Assembly (NCBI RefSeq): GCF_014356525.2
Contig: NC_052518.1
Span: 101,118,767 to 101,182,766 of the forward strand
DNA length: 64,000 nt
Reading direction: 5' to 3'
Source of the DNA: Nilaparvata lugens
Taxonomy: Eukaryota > Arthropoda > Insecta > Hemiptera > Delphacidae
The notes beneath the pieces are model-generated. The model had not been told where the DNA came from. It made no database searches and saw nothing but the letters and a program-made list of their open reading frames with translations. The position numbers were made by a program, and so were the translations under genes. Below are positions 43,680-55,479 of this stretch, piece by piece; position 1 is the first letter of the stretch, and each line of letters starts with the position of its first letter.

Positions 43680-45921
43680 AGTTTGAAAATCACCCAAATG
43701 TTCTTAACACTCTTCATGGCGTTCACTTGTTACTGATTTCGAGATTCACATGATAACTATTTCAATGTTAATGTCTGTGCTGTACCTGTTATCTTAAAAT
43801 GCTTATAAACTAAGAAGAAAAACTTGATTAGGCTATCAATACAATCTAATACACATGAAAATTATTTTAAGTATCTATGAAATTGAAATTTGTTAACATC
43901 TTATTATACAGTCAGCAATACATAAATTGTGAAATATGGACATATCAATGATAAATTTAAAAAAAAAATCATTCATTTTCATCTATTCACTGTTCAAATA
44001 TCAAATTTTAATCCATTCTTCAAAATAGAAATATAATTTCATAACACCCTGTATCATTATCAAAATTGTAAAAAAAAAAAAAAACATCAGATTATCACAA
44101 CAAAATTTAATTTCAATACATATTTCAATAATTTCAGACAATTGGTCTTCTATTCACAATCATTTCATAATATATCTGCATTTCATTATCATTTAGTATA
44201 ACATTTCATTTATAGCAAGTTCATTTCACATTTATGATTTATCATTCAGGGTTTCAAAATTATTTAGTTTTAATTTTGTTTTCAAAAATTGTATAAAAAG
44301 CAAATTATTTAATATTGTTAATCATCGTTTGTTGGATACTATAGTTTATTTCGACTTTTCAATGTTCTAAACACAAACTACATTTCATGACAAAACTTTA
44401 CTATCAAACATTAAACAAGAAATCATTCAAAACATCAATAATATTTTGCTTCAAAGGCAAACAATATTCATAATTAATCATCATTTTGCATCTATGGCAA
44501 TCAACATAAGTAATCAACACAAAAAATATTATCTCATTACTGCCTCTCTAAGTCATAACCTCTGTTATTCCTTCTTTAGGCAATAATGGGTTTCCATCTC
44601 AAAAACAATCACATACCAGCAAAATTCTAATCAACAAACCCCACTAAAAATTCTACATACACTCCAGCATCCATTTCAAACGATAATCAATCATATCAAA
44701 ATTTATAGAACAAACAAATTTAAAAATTTTGAAAAAGATATCAATCACAAAAACTTATTTCAATTAATAATATAACAAAACGTTTTAAATTGAACCATTT
44801 ATTTTTTTAAAATAATTTAAACTTTAAAGACTGTATAATAAGTACAAACATTTCAAGATTATAATACAAAGACGATCAAGATGAAATATGGGTAAATAAG
44901 TTCCCTAAAAAATACAAAAAAGAGAAATAGAAAACTGGGTAAATAAATTCCCTAAAACAATACAAAGAAGAGAAAGATTAATTAGAGCCTATCCTACATG
45001 TCAGTACTGAACTTTCATGAGGAAGTATATTTAATAAAATATACTACTATGGAATTTTGTAAATTCCAAGTATGACTCTAATTTGTTATAATTGTGAGCT
45101 ATCACTCCCACAAAAACAACTGGTGAAGGAAAAAATGTGTTGACTATTGTGACTGGGTGGATAGTTCCTAGATGTCTGTAAGGCAATGTGATAGCAGACT
45201 CTAGTATCGGACCACAAAAACAAAAGTATGCAAAAGGTTTTTACAAACATTTGTTGTTGCAGTCATAAGGTTTTTATATCGCAAACAAGTAGGTCAGATA
45301 ATCGAGTCCAGCCATATGTGGTTCACGCCCACACCTCTAAAAGAATCACACCTACTTGTCTACCAAAAATCCAAAGTATTGGACAGCAAAGAAAAAATAA
45401 AATGCAAAATGGGTTGAAAGCCCAGAAGAAAACTATAACCTAATTACATATGGCTTATGGCACGATATGCAATGAAAGATGAGAACATGGGACATAATTG
45501 CTCTGAAAAACCTAACTACCTAATATGATACCTAAAAAAAAAATAGACATGATTAAAATATGTAATACATGATGAAAAAATATACCGCAAGCAAACAATT
45601 ATTTACACAGCAATGGATAGATTTTAGAAAAGTTAAGTTTTATCAACAAATTAAAGATTAGGAAAATAAGCTACTATTTCAACTTCTAATATTATTTCAG
45701 AAAAAATACAAATTTAAATGACTATGGACAAGATTGGTTAAGATATGCTTCATAGAAGAAATTTACTGAATATTACACAAAGACAGGAAAGAATCGAAAA
45801 TTGAAAAGATTAAGGGCCAAGAAAAATAGGCTACAGGAAAGAAAAAAGACACAATTATGGACTCTTACCATACACTGCGTAGTGATTATGCTATTCTGAA
45901 TCCCGGCATAACACAGGATTC
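43680..45921. other. 2.2 kb noncoding interior of the LTR element
   Basis: AT-rich, with A runs (44068-44083) and no RT, RNase H, protease or integrase motif on the minus strand, where pol should follow gag. The plus frame at 45228-45443 has no recognisable motif. Confidence 0.55.
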
Positions 45922-46734
45922 CTAATAATTGTGTGTTGGGGAATACCCTTTCATCATGTGATTCACTGTCATAATCTTGTAAATAAGCAACTTGAAACAA
46001 CCTTTGAATACTAATACATCAATGGTGGCTTTGCGTTTTGTTTTCTTCAATAGCATGATTTTATTCATAGGTTCATTTGTTTCAACAAAGCCATTTTGCC
46101 TACAAAAGTTAGTCATGTTCACTTGAGAATGCATAGCATACACCTTTTCAATTCTCAGTTGAAAGTTGAACTCATCAACTTGACTCAAAGCAAGATTCAT
46201 TTTGTTTACATTTTTCCTAACCTCTACAGAAACCTGTCTCATGTAATCATTCACTTTACTTATAGTTTTCCTAACCTTCAATGTAGCAATATTACTTTCA
46301 TGATAGTTGACCTTCAGTGAAGACAACTCCCTACCTACTTCTTTATTCAATTCTACTATCTCACTAGGGTTGACTTTTTCAACAACAGTAACTAGGCCTA
46401 CATTGTCAGAAACTTCAATGAGTTGATCTTGTATCTTAACACTACTATTATCATGCTTCAATTTGTTTTCATCTTCATGATTATCTCTCAATTTTTCATG
46501 TGCATCTTTCAATAGAAGGTTTATACTAACCTGCTCTAGTCTTATGCTAGCAAATTCTTGCTTCATATCATCAAACCTAGCATCAAAATTAGCATTTTGC
46601 TCATCAAACAGTTGTGTTAAGGCAGCTATTAACTCATCATCATTTTTAATATTTTTCATATTGTATGCCATTTTGCTAGTCTGCACAGATAATATATTCA
46701 TTAGGACTTGATCTCTCTTGAACCGATTTCCCAC
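45922..46734 (-). CDS. Gag-like coiled-coil protein of the LTR element
   Basis: A 270-codon intact frame located just downstream of the 5' LTR on the minus strand, where gag is expected. The likely start is either the first Met or the internal 'MAYNMKNIKNDDELIAALTQ' at residue 22. It is rich in acidic and heptad-like sequence ('LFDEQNANFDARFDDMKQEF', 'LLLKDAHEKLRDNHEDENKL', 'EVGRELSSLKVNYHE'), suggesting an extended coiled coil. No zinc knuckle, protease or capsid major-homology motif is visible, so the gag call rests on position. The end 'HMMKGYSPTHNY' is not family-recognisable, and a frameshift to a longer product cannot be excluded. Confidence 0.6.
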   Translation of the reverse strand: MGNRFKRDQVLMNILSVQTSKMAYNMKNIKNDDELIAALTQLFDEQNANFDARFDDMKQEFASIRLEQVSINLLLKDAHEKLRDNHEDENKLKHDNSSVKIQDQLIEVSDNVGLVTVVEKVNPSEIVELNKEVGRELSSLKVNYHESNIATLKVRKTISKVNDYMRQVSVEVRKNVNKMNLALSQVDEFNFQLRIEKVYAMHSQVNMTNFCRQNGFVETNEPMNKIMLLKKTKRKATIDVLVFKGCFKLLIYKIMTVNHMMKGYSPTHNY

Positions 46735-46862
46735 TCAGCAACAAACCATTCATAACCTATCAAGATATCTGTCTACTAATAATTTCTATAACCAGGGATT
46801 TCATGGTGTACCATTTGGGACATATTTATTTTGTAATTCGGTCCCACAACAGGGGTAACATT

Positions 46863-47658
46863 TGCCGTGCTACCAATTTTTCCTTAAATGGTTGGAATAG
46901 CATTCCACCTATTAACCTAAGAATAGTTGTCGGCTCCAATAAAATAGATTCTTGATAAATTGTGAATGGATCTATTGCCTATGAATGAGAAATCCAGTTT
47001 TCAGAGCAAATCAACTTATAATCTTCAGATGAAAATACACAAATACACAAAGAAACAATATATATTAAGCCTAATTATTTCAGAGTTATTACGAACTAAA
47101 ATACTTATCTAGTTTACAGTTGAAACACAGTGGCTATTGGCTTGACTATACAAACAGCTAAATCTGAACAAAACAGCACAAAAATTTATATAAAACTCAA
47201 TTTAAAACATTAATAAACGAAAATGATTTAGAGCAAAACTCCACGACAATACTTGTAGCCAGCCATTTTTCAGAAGAAGGGCGAACAGGAAAAGACACAA
47301 GTTGCAATTCACGAAAGCCAATGCCTCGTTCAGTATCGATTTTTACAGACACGTCACCACAAAATTATAATTTACAAGTTTAGAATTCACATTCTACATC
47401 TGTTCTCAATAAAACTTTATTTTGAAAATGTTATTTTAAATTTTTATACATATATTCTATTTAAATAAACGATTTATTTAGTAATTTGTTAACCCTGCCT
47501 CGGTGACACCATGGAACAATGCAACAAACATTTACGATAATAAATTCTCCGTCAAAAAATTTGTCCGTCTATTGATAACTCTGACATTTACTATAAAGTT
47601 CCATAGATCTCGAATTGAAGATTCGATTCCAATGTGAGAAGAAAAATGTAATATTACA
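46863..47658 (-). repeat. 5' LTR
   Basis: 796 bp, near-identical to 37370-38165. On the minus strand it runs TGTAATATTACA to GGTAGCACGGCA. A 63-codon frame at its edge (47532-47723) is not a gene. Confidence 0.93.
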
Positions 47659-48443
47659 ATATTAATCCATTTTACAGACCTATGTTTTCGAAATTGGCTA
47701 CCGAAGAACGCAAAGATGATCATGATTCAAGATCATTTTGTGATAATATGATTTAGCATCTAAAGTTACCAGTTGTAATATACACATCCCCCTGTGATAA
47801 TTTGTGTACTGGTATTAAAACGGTAGTTTGGAGTTGAAGTGTAGTTGATTGGTACCAGCTGTAGATAATGGTTCCTTAGAGGACCTATACAGATAATTAT
47901 CACTCCCCTATCATTGAGAAACTGGAAAATGTTGGGGAAGAAAATTAATCACCTCATTAAAGAGAGTTGTTTATATTGCAATCATTAATAAAATTACTGA
48001 ATAATGACAGAATAATTTACAATTTTTTTTTAAATTCAGCTCAGCTTATATTCATCCTAAAATGGAAGATGGAAAGAATATTGGAATTCTGTGTGATTCA
48101 TCGTACATCGAATATTTCCTGGACCTATTTGAAAATATTTCTTATTTTCTATGAATATTGACAATTAATAACTATGAAAACAATGAATTCATCTGATTTA
48201 ACCTATCTATTTTTTTTTAATTTACCGTAACACTTTACTGATAGATATTACTACCAATTGATTGAGAAGAATATGTTTTCGGAATAATGAATGCTGCATG
48301 ACTAAGCACATAAGAAGTCCGTATTGAGATGTGAATGAAAATATTGATTGTCAGATAAATTTCATGATACACCAAATAAATTCAAGTGTGACATGAGATA
48401 CATTGACTTTTTGGCGGTATGAAGTTCACCGGGTAAGCTATAG

Positions 48444-48668
48444 TTGTAAATAAAGCTTCATTACGGTATTAATAGTCAATGCTAGAAAAAGACAGGCTCA
48501 ATTACCAAGAATACTACAATTTATTTCAGGGTGATTTTTTATTCCTGTTACCCAATTTTTGATGTAATTTATAGACGGAAATTTGGGTATTAATAAAAAA
48601 ATAATATTTGTTATTTACAAAAGAAAATTGATATTTTATTACTCACATTTCTTAGTTACTTAAAATTA
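48444..48668. other. Spacer with possible mariner terminus
   Basis: 'agggtgattttttattcctg' near 48529 may be a degraded TIR of the mariner fragment that follows. No matching end was found. Confidence 0.3.
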
Positions 48669-48913
48669 TTACACCATATGCTCAAAATGTCCACCCATTG
48701 AGGTTATACACGCTGGGACTCTTTTCACCATATTAGCAGAAACCTTTTTCAGAGTTATATTGGAAATATTCGTGATTGAGTCTGTCACATTGGCTTTCAG
48801 TTCATCAATATTGTGAGGATTGTTTTTGGAGGCCTCAGACTTAATGTAGCCCCACAAAAAGTAATCAGGGGATGTGAGGTCTGGAGACCTTGGAGGCCAT
48901 AAACCCTTGCTTA
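48669..48913 (-). pseudogene. Mariner-like transposase C-terminal fragment
   Basis: Minus-strand codons read 'GLWPPRSPDLTSPDYFLWGY', containing the third catalytic Asp, then 'IKSEASKNNPHNIDELKANV' and end 'RVPACITSMGGHFEHMV'. This is the standard tail of insect IS630/Tc1/mariner transposases. Homology stops abruptly near 48913, so the two first catalytic Asp residues and the DNA-binding domain are missing. It is a different family from the DD41D element at 5280. Confidence 0.82.
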
Positions 48914-50268
48914 TTATTGAAAATCCGTTGTTCTATGGTAAAAGACATTCTGTTGACCGGAATCATCACAAAATGTTACACAGCTTAAGGATAATAAACT
49001 CGCACTGTCTTGTGTATACTGAGTGAGTAGGGCTACCAACTTCGTGCAACAAAACAAAATTTACCTTTATTAGGGAAAAATTACCAAGTATTAAAAATAG
49101 GGTAACAGGACTAAAAAATCACCCGGTATAAATTCTATTAGGGACCAGTAAGCCATTAATTTTGAGTAGTTCAATCACTTCCATTATGGACACTGGATAC
49201 ATTATGGACAATCAATACGTATGAAATTTATTAGCTACAGAATAAAAACTTTTGACTGCAGTGTCCCCGACTACTACAATATGAATAACCATTTGAATCA
49301 AATATAAGGAATTACTTACATCTCTCATCAACTCGTACTTTTTATTCAAAAAATATAATTAAAATTTATGTTGAATGAACTCACAGCTAGTATTCAAGTT
49401 TGTCTTTTTCTGGCCGTGCTACAAATAAATGTAGGTATATGTTTGACATTTTGTTTTTGTGATCTTGTTGTATATTAAGAAAGTTTCCAATGTGATTTTT
49501 GATGCCAGTAAAATTTGAATTTTGAATAGAATTATCAACAAACTCCTAACCAAAGAAAATCTCTGTGCTCTGTTCTAATCGGAAGGTATGAGACTCCATA
49601 CATACAGCTGATAGAAGGCGCAAACCGAACTGGGCAAGCATTCCATAATGGAACACACACGTGGCAAGCTCTCGCTTTCGATCAATGCAAAATTAATTCG
49701 ATCAGCTGATTGATAAGATTATTTCAAGCTTTCCAATGATTACAACATATGTTAGAATATCATGTGTCAATTTTCTCAGTTTCATATGGCGTTCACCTTC
49801 CCATATTTATAACCTTACTTAATAGGATCCTTTTTCATCCTTTGAAACCCTTAGAGGCAAAATATCTCAAAATTCGTTGTTAGTGCGCGCCGAGCATGTT
49901 GAAGAATATTTGTGCAAAGTTTTAAGTCTGTAGGCCGATTAGTTTGAGGTGTAGTGTGATTTTACATCAAAATTTTCGAAAAATGCCCTCTCCTGTGCTC
50001 CTGATCGGAATTTTTCTTCACAGATCTATTTTTTCGTAGCTGAACAAAAAAGTTCCTCATGACTTTGCTGTGCAATGAGCGGTTAAAAAGTACAACATTT
50101 TTGGGGGGGCCCAGCTCCCTCAGGGGGGGAAATTTCTGAATATCCTTTCTCAGTGGATGCCTGAGCCTATCATAAACAATTGTGCAAAATTTCAAGTTTT
50201 TAGGCTCAGTAGTTTGGGCTGTGGTGTCATTTCAGTCTGTCGGGACTTAGCCTTTTATAGATATAGAT
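48914..50268. other. 1.35 kb without a recognised gene
   Basis: At 49840-50270 'tttaagtctgtaggccgatt' and 'tttcaagtttttaggctcag' form a weak duplication of about 270 bp spacing, ending 'tagccttttatagatataga', similar to Helitron-type ends. Otherwise nothing can be supported. Confidence 0.4.
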
Positions 50269-51214
50269 TGTTTCCAGAGTACTTTTTCCTTTGTGTAAAT
50301 TGTGAAATTCGATGATTTTTTTAAAAGTCGTCAAAACAGTTGTTCTACAGATTAAATATCTCGACTATATGTTCTTCTTATAAACTGCTCTACCTACCTA
50401 CCTCATGCACGAGAAGGAGGTTACAAAGTCCATTTCTCAAGGATGGGGTGGATCCCTCATTAGTTTCCCAGGAAAAAACTCATGCCAGTTGATAGAGCTG
50501 ATAAATAACTATACAGGGTATGAATTTGAAAAAAAATCGGTCAAGTCATTTTTGAGAGAACCGTGAAAAACATGGTTTTTTAGTAATCATCCGCTATTTT
50601 GTTCAAGAATATAATGGAGCTCCTGCAATTTTCCCAAAAATAAGACTCATATCAGTTGATAGGACTTATAAAAATAGCTATCCATGGTATAAATTTGAAA
50701 AAATCATTAGAGCCGTTTTTGAGAAAACCGTGAAAGACATGTTTTTTAGTAATTATCCGCCATTTTTCTCAAGAATATAACGGAGCTCCAGCAATTTTCC
50801 CAGAAATGAGATTCATGTCAGTTGATGGGGCTTATGAATAGCTTTCCATGGTATAAGTTTGAAGAAAATCGTTAGAGCCGTTCTTGAGAAAACCATGAAA
50901 AACATTGGTTTTTAGTAATTATCCGCCATATTGAATTGGATTGAATTTCTTATTGTCGGATCCTCATTGTATAAGGACCCTAAGTTTAAAATTTCAAGTC
51001 AATCGGTTAATAATTTATTTATTTATTTATTTATTTATTTACAACAATAATTACAAAATAAATACACACAATAATAAATACACACACACCAACACTCAAA
51101 AATCATGTTTTTGGACTCAGGGGATTTAAACATATAGAAAACTTGAAATTAGGGTACCTTAATTTTTTTGGAAAGCAATACTTTCCTTACCTATGGTAAT
51201 AGGGCAAGGAAAGT
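50269..51214 (+). mobile_element. 'ctttccttacc' family, copy B (5'-truncated)
   Basis: Aligns with copy A from 'agagtactttttcctttgtg' (50276) to 'agggcaaggaaagt' (51214). A TTTA microsatellite (about 51012-51042) has replaced part of the region before 'caacactcaaaaatcatgtt'. The block 'ggtataaatttgaa...gagaaaaccgtgaaa' occurs three times, an internal tandem of roughly 165 bp. Confidence 0.8.
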
Positions 51215-51394
51215 AAAATATCAATCTCGTGCACCTGGATGCCCAAATTTCAATTTTCTTTCTAGATTTTACAGAATCAATGTTCAAATTTCATCTATGC
51301 TACCATACATGAAGTTCCATAGGCTACATTGTTGTAGCCCAGAAGTGTTTATGAGGAGGTTATAATGCTGTTACAAGACAATCATTTTCAAACT

Positions 51395-51467
51395 GCCGTG
51401 TAGCGTAACGGTAAAACGCTCGCTTACGGAGCGATGGTTCCTTGGTTCGAATCCCGATTCTTCCCAA
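51395..51467 (+). pseudogene. tRNA-like sequence (pseudogene or SINE head)
   Basis: 'tagcgtaacggtaaaacg' resembles an A box and 'ggttcgaatcc' is a perfect B box, correctly spaced in 73 bp. An anticodon stem CGCTC/GAGCG encloses the loop GCTTACG, whose central triplet would be TTA. The acceptor stem does not pair and the T stem has two mismatches, so it is not a functional tRNA. A pyrimidine-rich tract follows. Confidence 0.55.
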
Positions 51468-51514
51468 TGGTTTCTTTTATTACGGTTTCTTTTATTTCTT
51501 TTATTTCTTTTACC

Positions 51515-52432
51515 CGATTCTTCCCCTTCTCCCTCCTAAACTGAAAAAACATATGGTAGTTCTGATGTATGCGAGAAGTCAAAAGTCGCGCTATTCTGAG
51601 CTTCCTCTGTGCTTCGCGGCAAGGAACAGGATTGGATTAAATCGCCCGCGGAACAACACTATTGGTCTACTCAAAAGCGCGACTTTTGAATCCTTTCGCA
51701 TATACCATCAGAACTACCATATGTTTTCGGTTTAGGAGGGAGAAGGGAACGTAGGAAAATTCTACAAAAAATCATGAACGATTCCCTTCATACTATTAAC
51801 ACACCCATGAAGTTTCAAATCAATCTGTTCAAAACTAACAAAGTTATAAAGTTTTCTCCAATTTGTTGTTAGTTTATAATCAAAATTAAATAATATCCAA
51901 CCTGGATATTCAAAACTGATTTATCTCATTTTATTTTTGTTAAAAAATTATTATTCAATGATATTTTAACTTTTCTGAGCTTGTGATCATATGTTTGACG
52001 AGTTTCTTCATACCTATATCCAATCAGGTATATCTTATATGATACAGTTCTTGAATAATTAACATTCATTTTGTATACTCTTGTAAATTTTTGTCATTGA
52101 GTATACACCTAACTGGATGAATACTTCTTGTACAAATCAATTCATATTCCATATAATTCAATAATATTCTAGTAATTTTAATTAGAATAACATATTATAT
52201 GAGAAACTGTCATAAGGCTGTCGTTTTAATTCAAGTTCAGTATACTTTCTTGTGCATGTCATTTATCATTGCCATATACTATACGATAGGTATGGATTGA
52301 AGCTTGGAATAAATTTAAATAATAGGCGGTGTATTAAAAAAAAAAATAGTAGGCGGTGTTTGGCAAAGATGAATTCTAAACAATATTGTGATTGTGATGT
52401 CGAAATGCAATAAACCTTAGCTGCAATAAAAC
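51515..52432 (+). repeat. Dispersed repeat, second copy (see 31190-32150)
   Basis: Collinear with the first copy through 'gagcttcctctgtgcttcgc', 'gaactgtcataaggctg'-like sequence and 'gatgtcgaaatgcaataaac'. It lacks the left palindrome arm of the 30905-31695 element except its right half. No protein. Confidence 0.8.
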
Positions 52433-52737
52433 TTTAAGATCTTAGGATGTACCGATGAGTTGATTATCTATAGTTTCTATAATATTACACAAATATATCA
52501 AGTAGTCTACCGTTACCATGGCAACGACGCTTATAATACGATCACCGGATTGCCTTGATGAGTGAGAGATGTGGAGTCATCACCTGGAGTGCTGCCAGTA
52601 CTCCTGGAATGTAGAAGCTCATCAAATTGCAAATTCAACATTTATTCATTGCTAATCTTCTTGTATATCCCGGCTGTCAATTCAAACAGACATGAAAATC
52701 TGTTCAATAACAAACACATATCTTTTTACTTTCCTTG

Positions 52738-52980
52738 CCCTATTACCATAGGTAAGGAAAGTATTGCTTTCCAAAAAAATCTAAGGTACCCTAATTTTCA
52801 AGTTTTCTATACGTTTCAAGGCCCCCTGAGTCCAAAAACATGATTTTTGGGTGTTGGTTTGTGTGTGTGTGTGTGTGTGGTGTGTGTGTGTGTGTGGTGT
52901 GTGGTGTGTGTGTGTGTGTGGTGTGTGTGTGTGTGTTGTGTGTGTGTGTGTGTGGTGTGTGTGTGTGTGTGTGTGGTGTG

Positions 52981-53011
<31 letters not shown>

Positions 53012-53015
53012 TGTG

Positions 53016-53056
<41 letters not shown>

Positions 53057-54008
53057 TGTGTGTGTGTATGTCTGTGAACACGATAACTCCATTCCAAATT
53101 AACCGATTGACTTGAAATTTTAAACTTAAGGTCCTTATACCATGAGGATCCGACAATAAGAAATTCAATTCAAGATGGCGGAAAAAATGGCGGATAATTA
53201 CTAAAAAACCATGTTTTTCACGTTTTTCTCGAAAACGGCTCTAACGATTTTCTTCAAATTTATACCCTAGATAGCTATTTATAAGCCCTATCAACTGACA
53301 TGAGTCTCATTTCTGGGAAAATTTCAGGAGCTCTGTAATATTCTTGGGAAAAATGGCGGATAATCACTAAAAAACCATGTTTTCACGGTTTTCTCGAAAA
53401 CGGCTCTAACGTTTTTCTTCAAATTCATACCATTTATAAGCCCTATCAACTGGCATGTGTCTCATTTCTGGGAAAATTGCAGGAGCTCCGAAATATTCTT
53501 GAGAAAAATAACAGTTACTAAAAAACCATGTTTTTCACGATTTTCTCAAAAACGGCTCTAACGATTTTTTTCAAATTCATACCCTGTATAGTTATTTATC
53601 AGCTCTATCAACTGGCATCGCTATCTGCTTTGTCGAATGATAGACAAATAAATCAACACCAATGTTGATCAAATACCGCTAATCCTGGGAAACTAATGGG
53701 GGGTCCACCCCATCCTTGAGAAATGGACTTTGTAACCTCCTTCTCGTGCATGAGGTAGGTAGGTAGAGCAGTTTATAAAAAGAGCACAGTCATAGTCAAG
53801 ATATTTCATCTGTAGAACAGTTGTTTTGACGACTTTTATAAAAATCATCGAATTTCACAATTTACACAAAGGAAAAAGTATTCTGAAAACAATTATATAT
53901 ACACATATATAGTAGTTTCAAATATGTTGCCGCCAATCGTCATTATGTTATTCCCCTAAATTATTCTCGTTTGAGAATGAGGCTTACAGTTCAATGAGCA
54001 AGGAAAGT
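52738..54008 (-). mobile_element. 'ctttccttacc' family, copy C (inverted, expanded)
   Basis: Begins 'actttccttgccctattacc' and ends 'gcaaggaaagt', inverted relative to copies A and B. It contains a 210 bp (GT)n microsatellite, three copies of the block with 'actaaaaaaccatgtttttc' (about 53200, 53365 and 53518), and a fragment of the ctatag MITE family inserted at about 53617-53680 ('cgctatctgctttgtcgaat'). Confidence 0.82.
52857..53068. repeat. (GT)n microsatellite with GGTGT interruptions
   Basis: About 210 bp of alternating GT with periodic extra G or T. All six overlapping open frames of Val-Cys-Val and His-Thr repeats here are artefacts of the dinucleotide. Confidence 0.97.
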
Positions 54009-55479
54009 TGTGTGAGTGTACCACACCAGATTTTTTTTTGTTTTACAGAGTATCTCTGTCTCTTCTGAGCAATCTCACAGCCTGATTTGAGACGTCTCTT
54101 TGTCTGTACGGCAATATGAATTTAATCTTCAACCTTGATTGTAACTACCTAGATTTGAGTTTATTCACTCATACTGTTCTGTTCTTTTTGTAACCAGGGA
54201 AAAGAATTACTATAATGTTATATGTTGTGGTGGTTATAAAGATACAACAAAATTGTGAACAATCTACTATATAATTTAATGAATCTTCAACATATTTTAC
54301 ATTTAAACAAAACAAGATTAATTTTATTATAAAAACATTATTCATATGAAATTAATGGGGAAAACACTCGCTTGCTGCTAATGATGATTCAATCTTTGTG
54401 GTTATGATAATTAAGAACAATGATCTTATCCAGTAGTCACCTGCCTTTTGAATATGGCTTCCCCCTTTGGCATCCACTGGTTTAATCGCGACTTTACAGT
54501 TAGTATTTTAAAAGAACAAAAATTAACTGAGCCAATGAATAGGCTCAGAACCCGTCTCCCTTAACTATACAATTATTTTTAAACTGCCCGATCTGTGTCA
54601 GAATAACCTGTATTATAAAACGAAACGAAATCTAGCCTTTTTCACTGGATCAGCCGGACTTAACTCACAGTCCTAACGAATGAGCTCTGCCCCAAAAGCT
54701 AAATTTTGGGTATTAATGTAAACTCAGTCAATGCCAAACATGAAAGCTCTTTCGAATACATATTTTTATCTGTAGCACAGGCGGCACGTTTGTTATTAGA
54801 AACAAAAGAGAAGCTAATTTTGACAACAAATGAAATAAACAATCTTGAACAAAGATTGTTCAAAGACAAAAACACTGTTCATTGAACTTTTCATTAAAAG
54901 CTCTAAAATTCTGATCAATATGAGATAAATGTATGATTCATATATATGTCCCATATGACCAGGTGAAAATTTCTATACGTGGTCCAGAATCTATTTAAAA
55001 AACAAGGACAGCGATTCTTACTTATTTAATGTGATTCTTCCACATTATTTTATTAGTTACTTAAGTTTTATAGTTTTATTAGTTAATAGTTTTATTAGTT
55101 ACTTGTCGCAGCGACGATCCGTTTTCTGCAGTCATTGAGAGTTGATTGTGTGGGCCCTGTTGCATGGCAAAATACAAGCTAATATTTTAGTAATTTTTTA
55201 ATCTAATAATAACCAGCTGACTACTAATATTGTTTTGTCATGCAATAGGCCCCTGGTAGACGCACAACATAAACTTTAATGAAATTGATCTTTAACATTG
55301 TGCAACATACTTTTGGAAACATATATTTTATTATCAGTGCCATTTTCCGAGTTTTTGATTTAGATAGGCCACTTTCAAGTTACCAAGATAAAATGAATTC
55401 TTGAGGAAAACGTTTATTCCATATCATCACTTTTTGAGACATGAGAGCCCAGAGTTGAAATTTCAAGTCATTTTACAAT
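54009..55479. other. 1.5 kb AT-rich stretch without recognised features
   Basis: Nothing coding or repeated could be identified beyond short AT runs such as 'tagttttattagttactt' (55070-55105). Confidence 0.45.

Larger units (their letters stand above)
37370..47658 (-). mobile_element. LTR retrotransposon, gag-only, minus orientation
   Basis: Two direct repeats of exactly 796 bp (37370-38165 and 46863-47658) bound 8.7 kb. Read on the minus strand they begin TGTAATATTACA and end GGTAGCACGGCA, the TG...CA rule. 'atat' is duplicated at 37366-37369 and 47659-47662. A purine tract AAGAGGGGGG sits 4 bp upstream of the 3' LTR. Only a gag-like frame is present. No protease, RT, RNase H or integrase motif was found in the 4.7 kb that is not occupied by the nested LINE. 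This fits a non-autonomous, LARD-like element or a copy with deleted pol. A primer-binding site could not be assigned: the minus sequence after the LTR is AATGTTACCCCTGTTGTGGG. Confidence 0.9.
37205..48443 (+). mobile_element. Non-autonomous Helitron carrying a nested LTR retrotransposon
   Basis: The 5' end TCTATATTTATAAAAATGAG starts at 37205 after A. The 3' end 'ggcggtatgaagttcaccgg' then 'gtaagcta' lies at 48413-48440, and the expected CTAG is altered to CTATAG. About 165 bp lies left of the LTR element and about 785 bp right of it. Both flanks align with the Helitron at 5272-7247 ('aactttgggaatatgttgtg'; 'gatccattttacagaccta'). Its own coding capacity is nil. Confidence 0.78.

Noticed and set aside
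46830..46862. Primer-binding site for the LTR element
   Set aside because: The sequence next to the 5' LTR has no convincing match to a tRNA 3' end that I can recall; left unassigned.
52781..53168. Six overlapping open frames of up to 125 codons, rich in His-Thr or Val-Cys
   Set aside because: They are translations of a (GT)n microsatellite in all frames.
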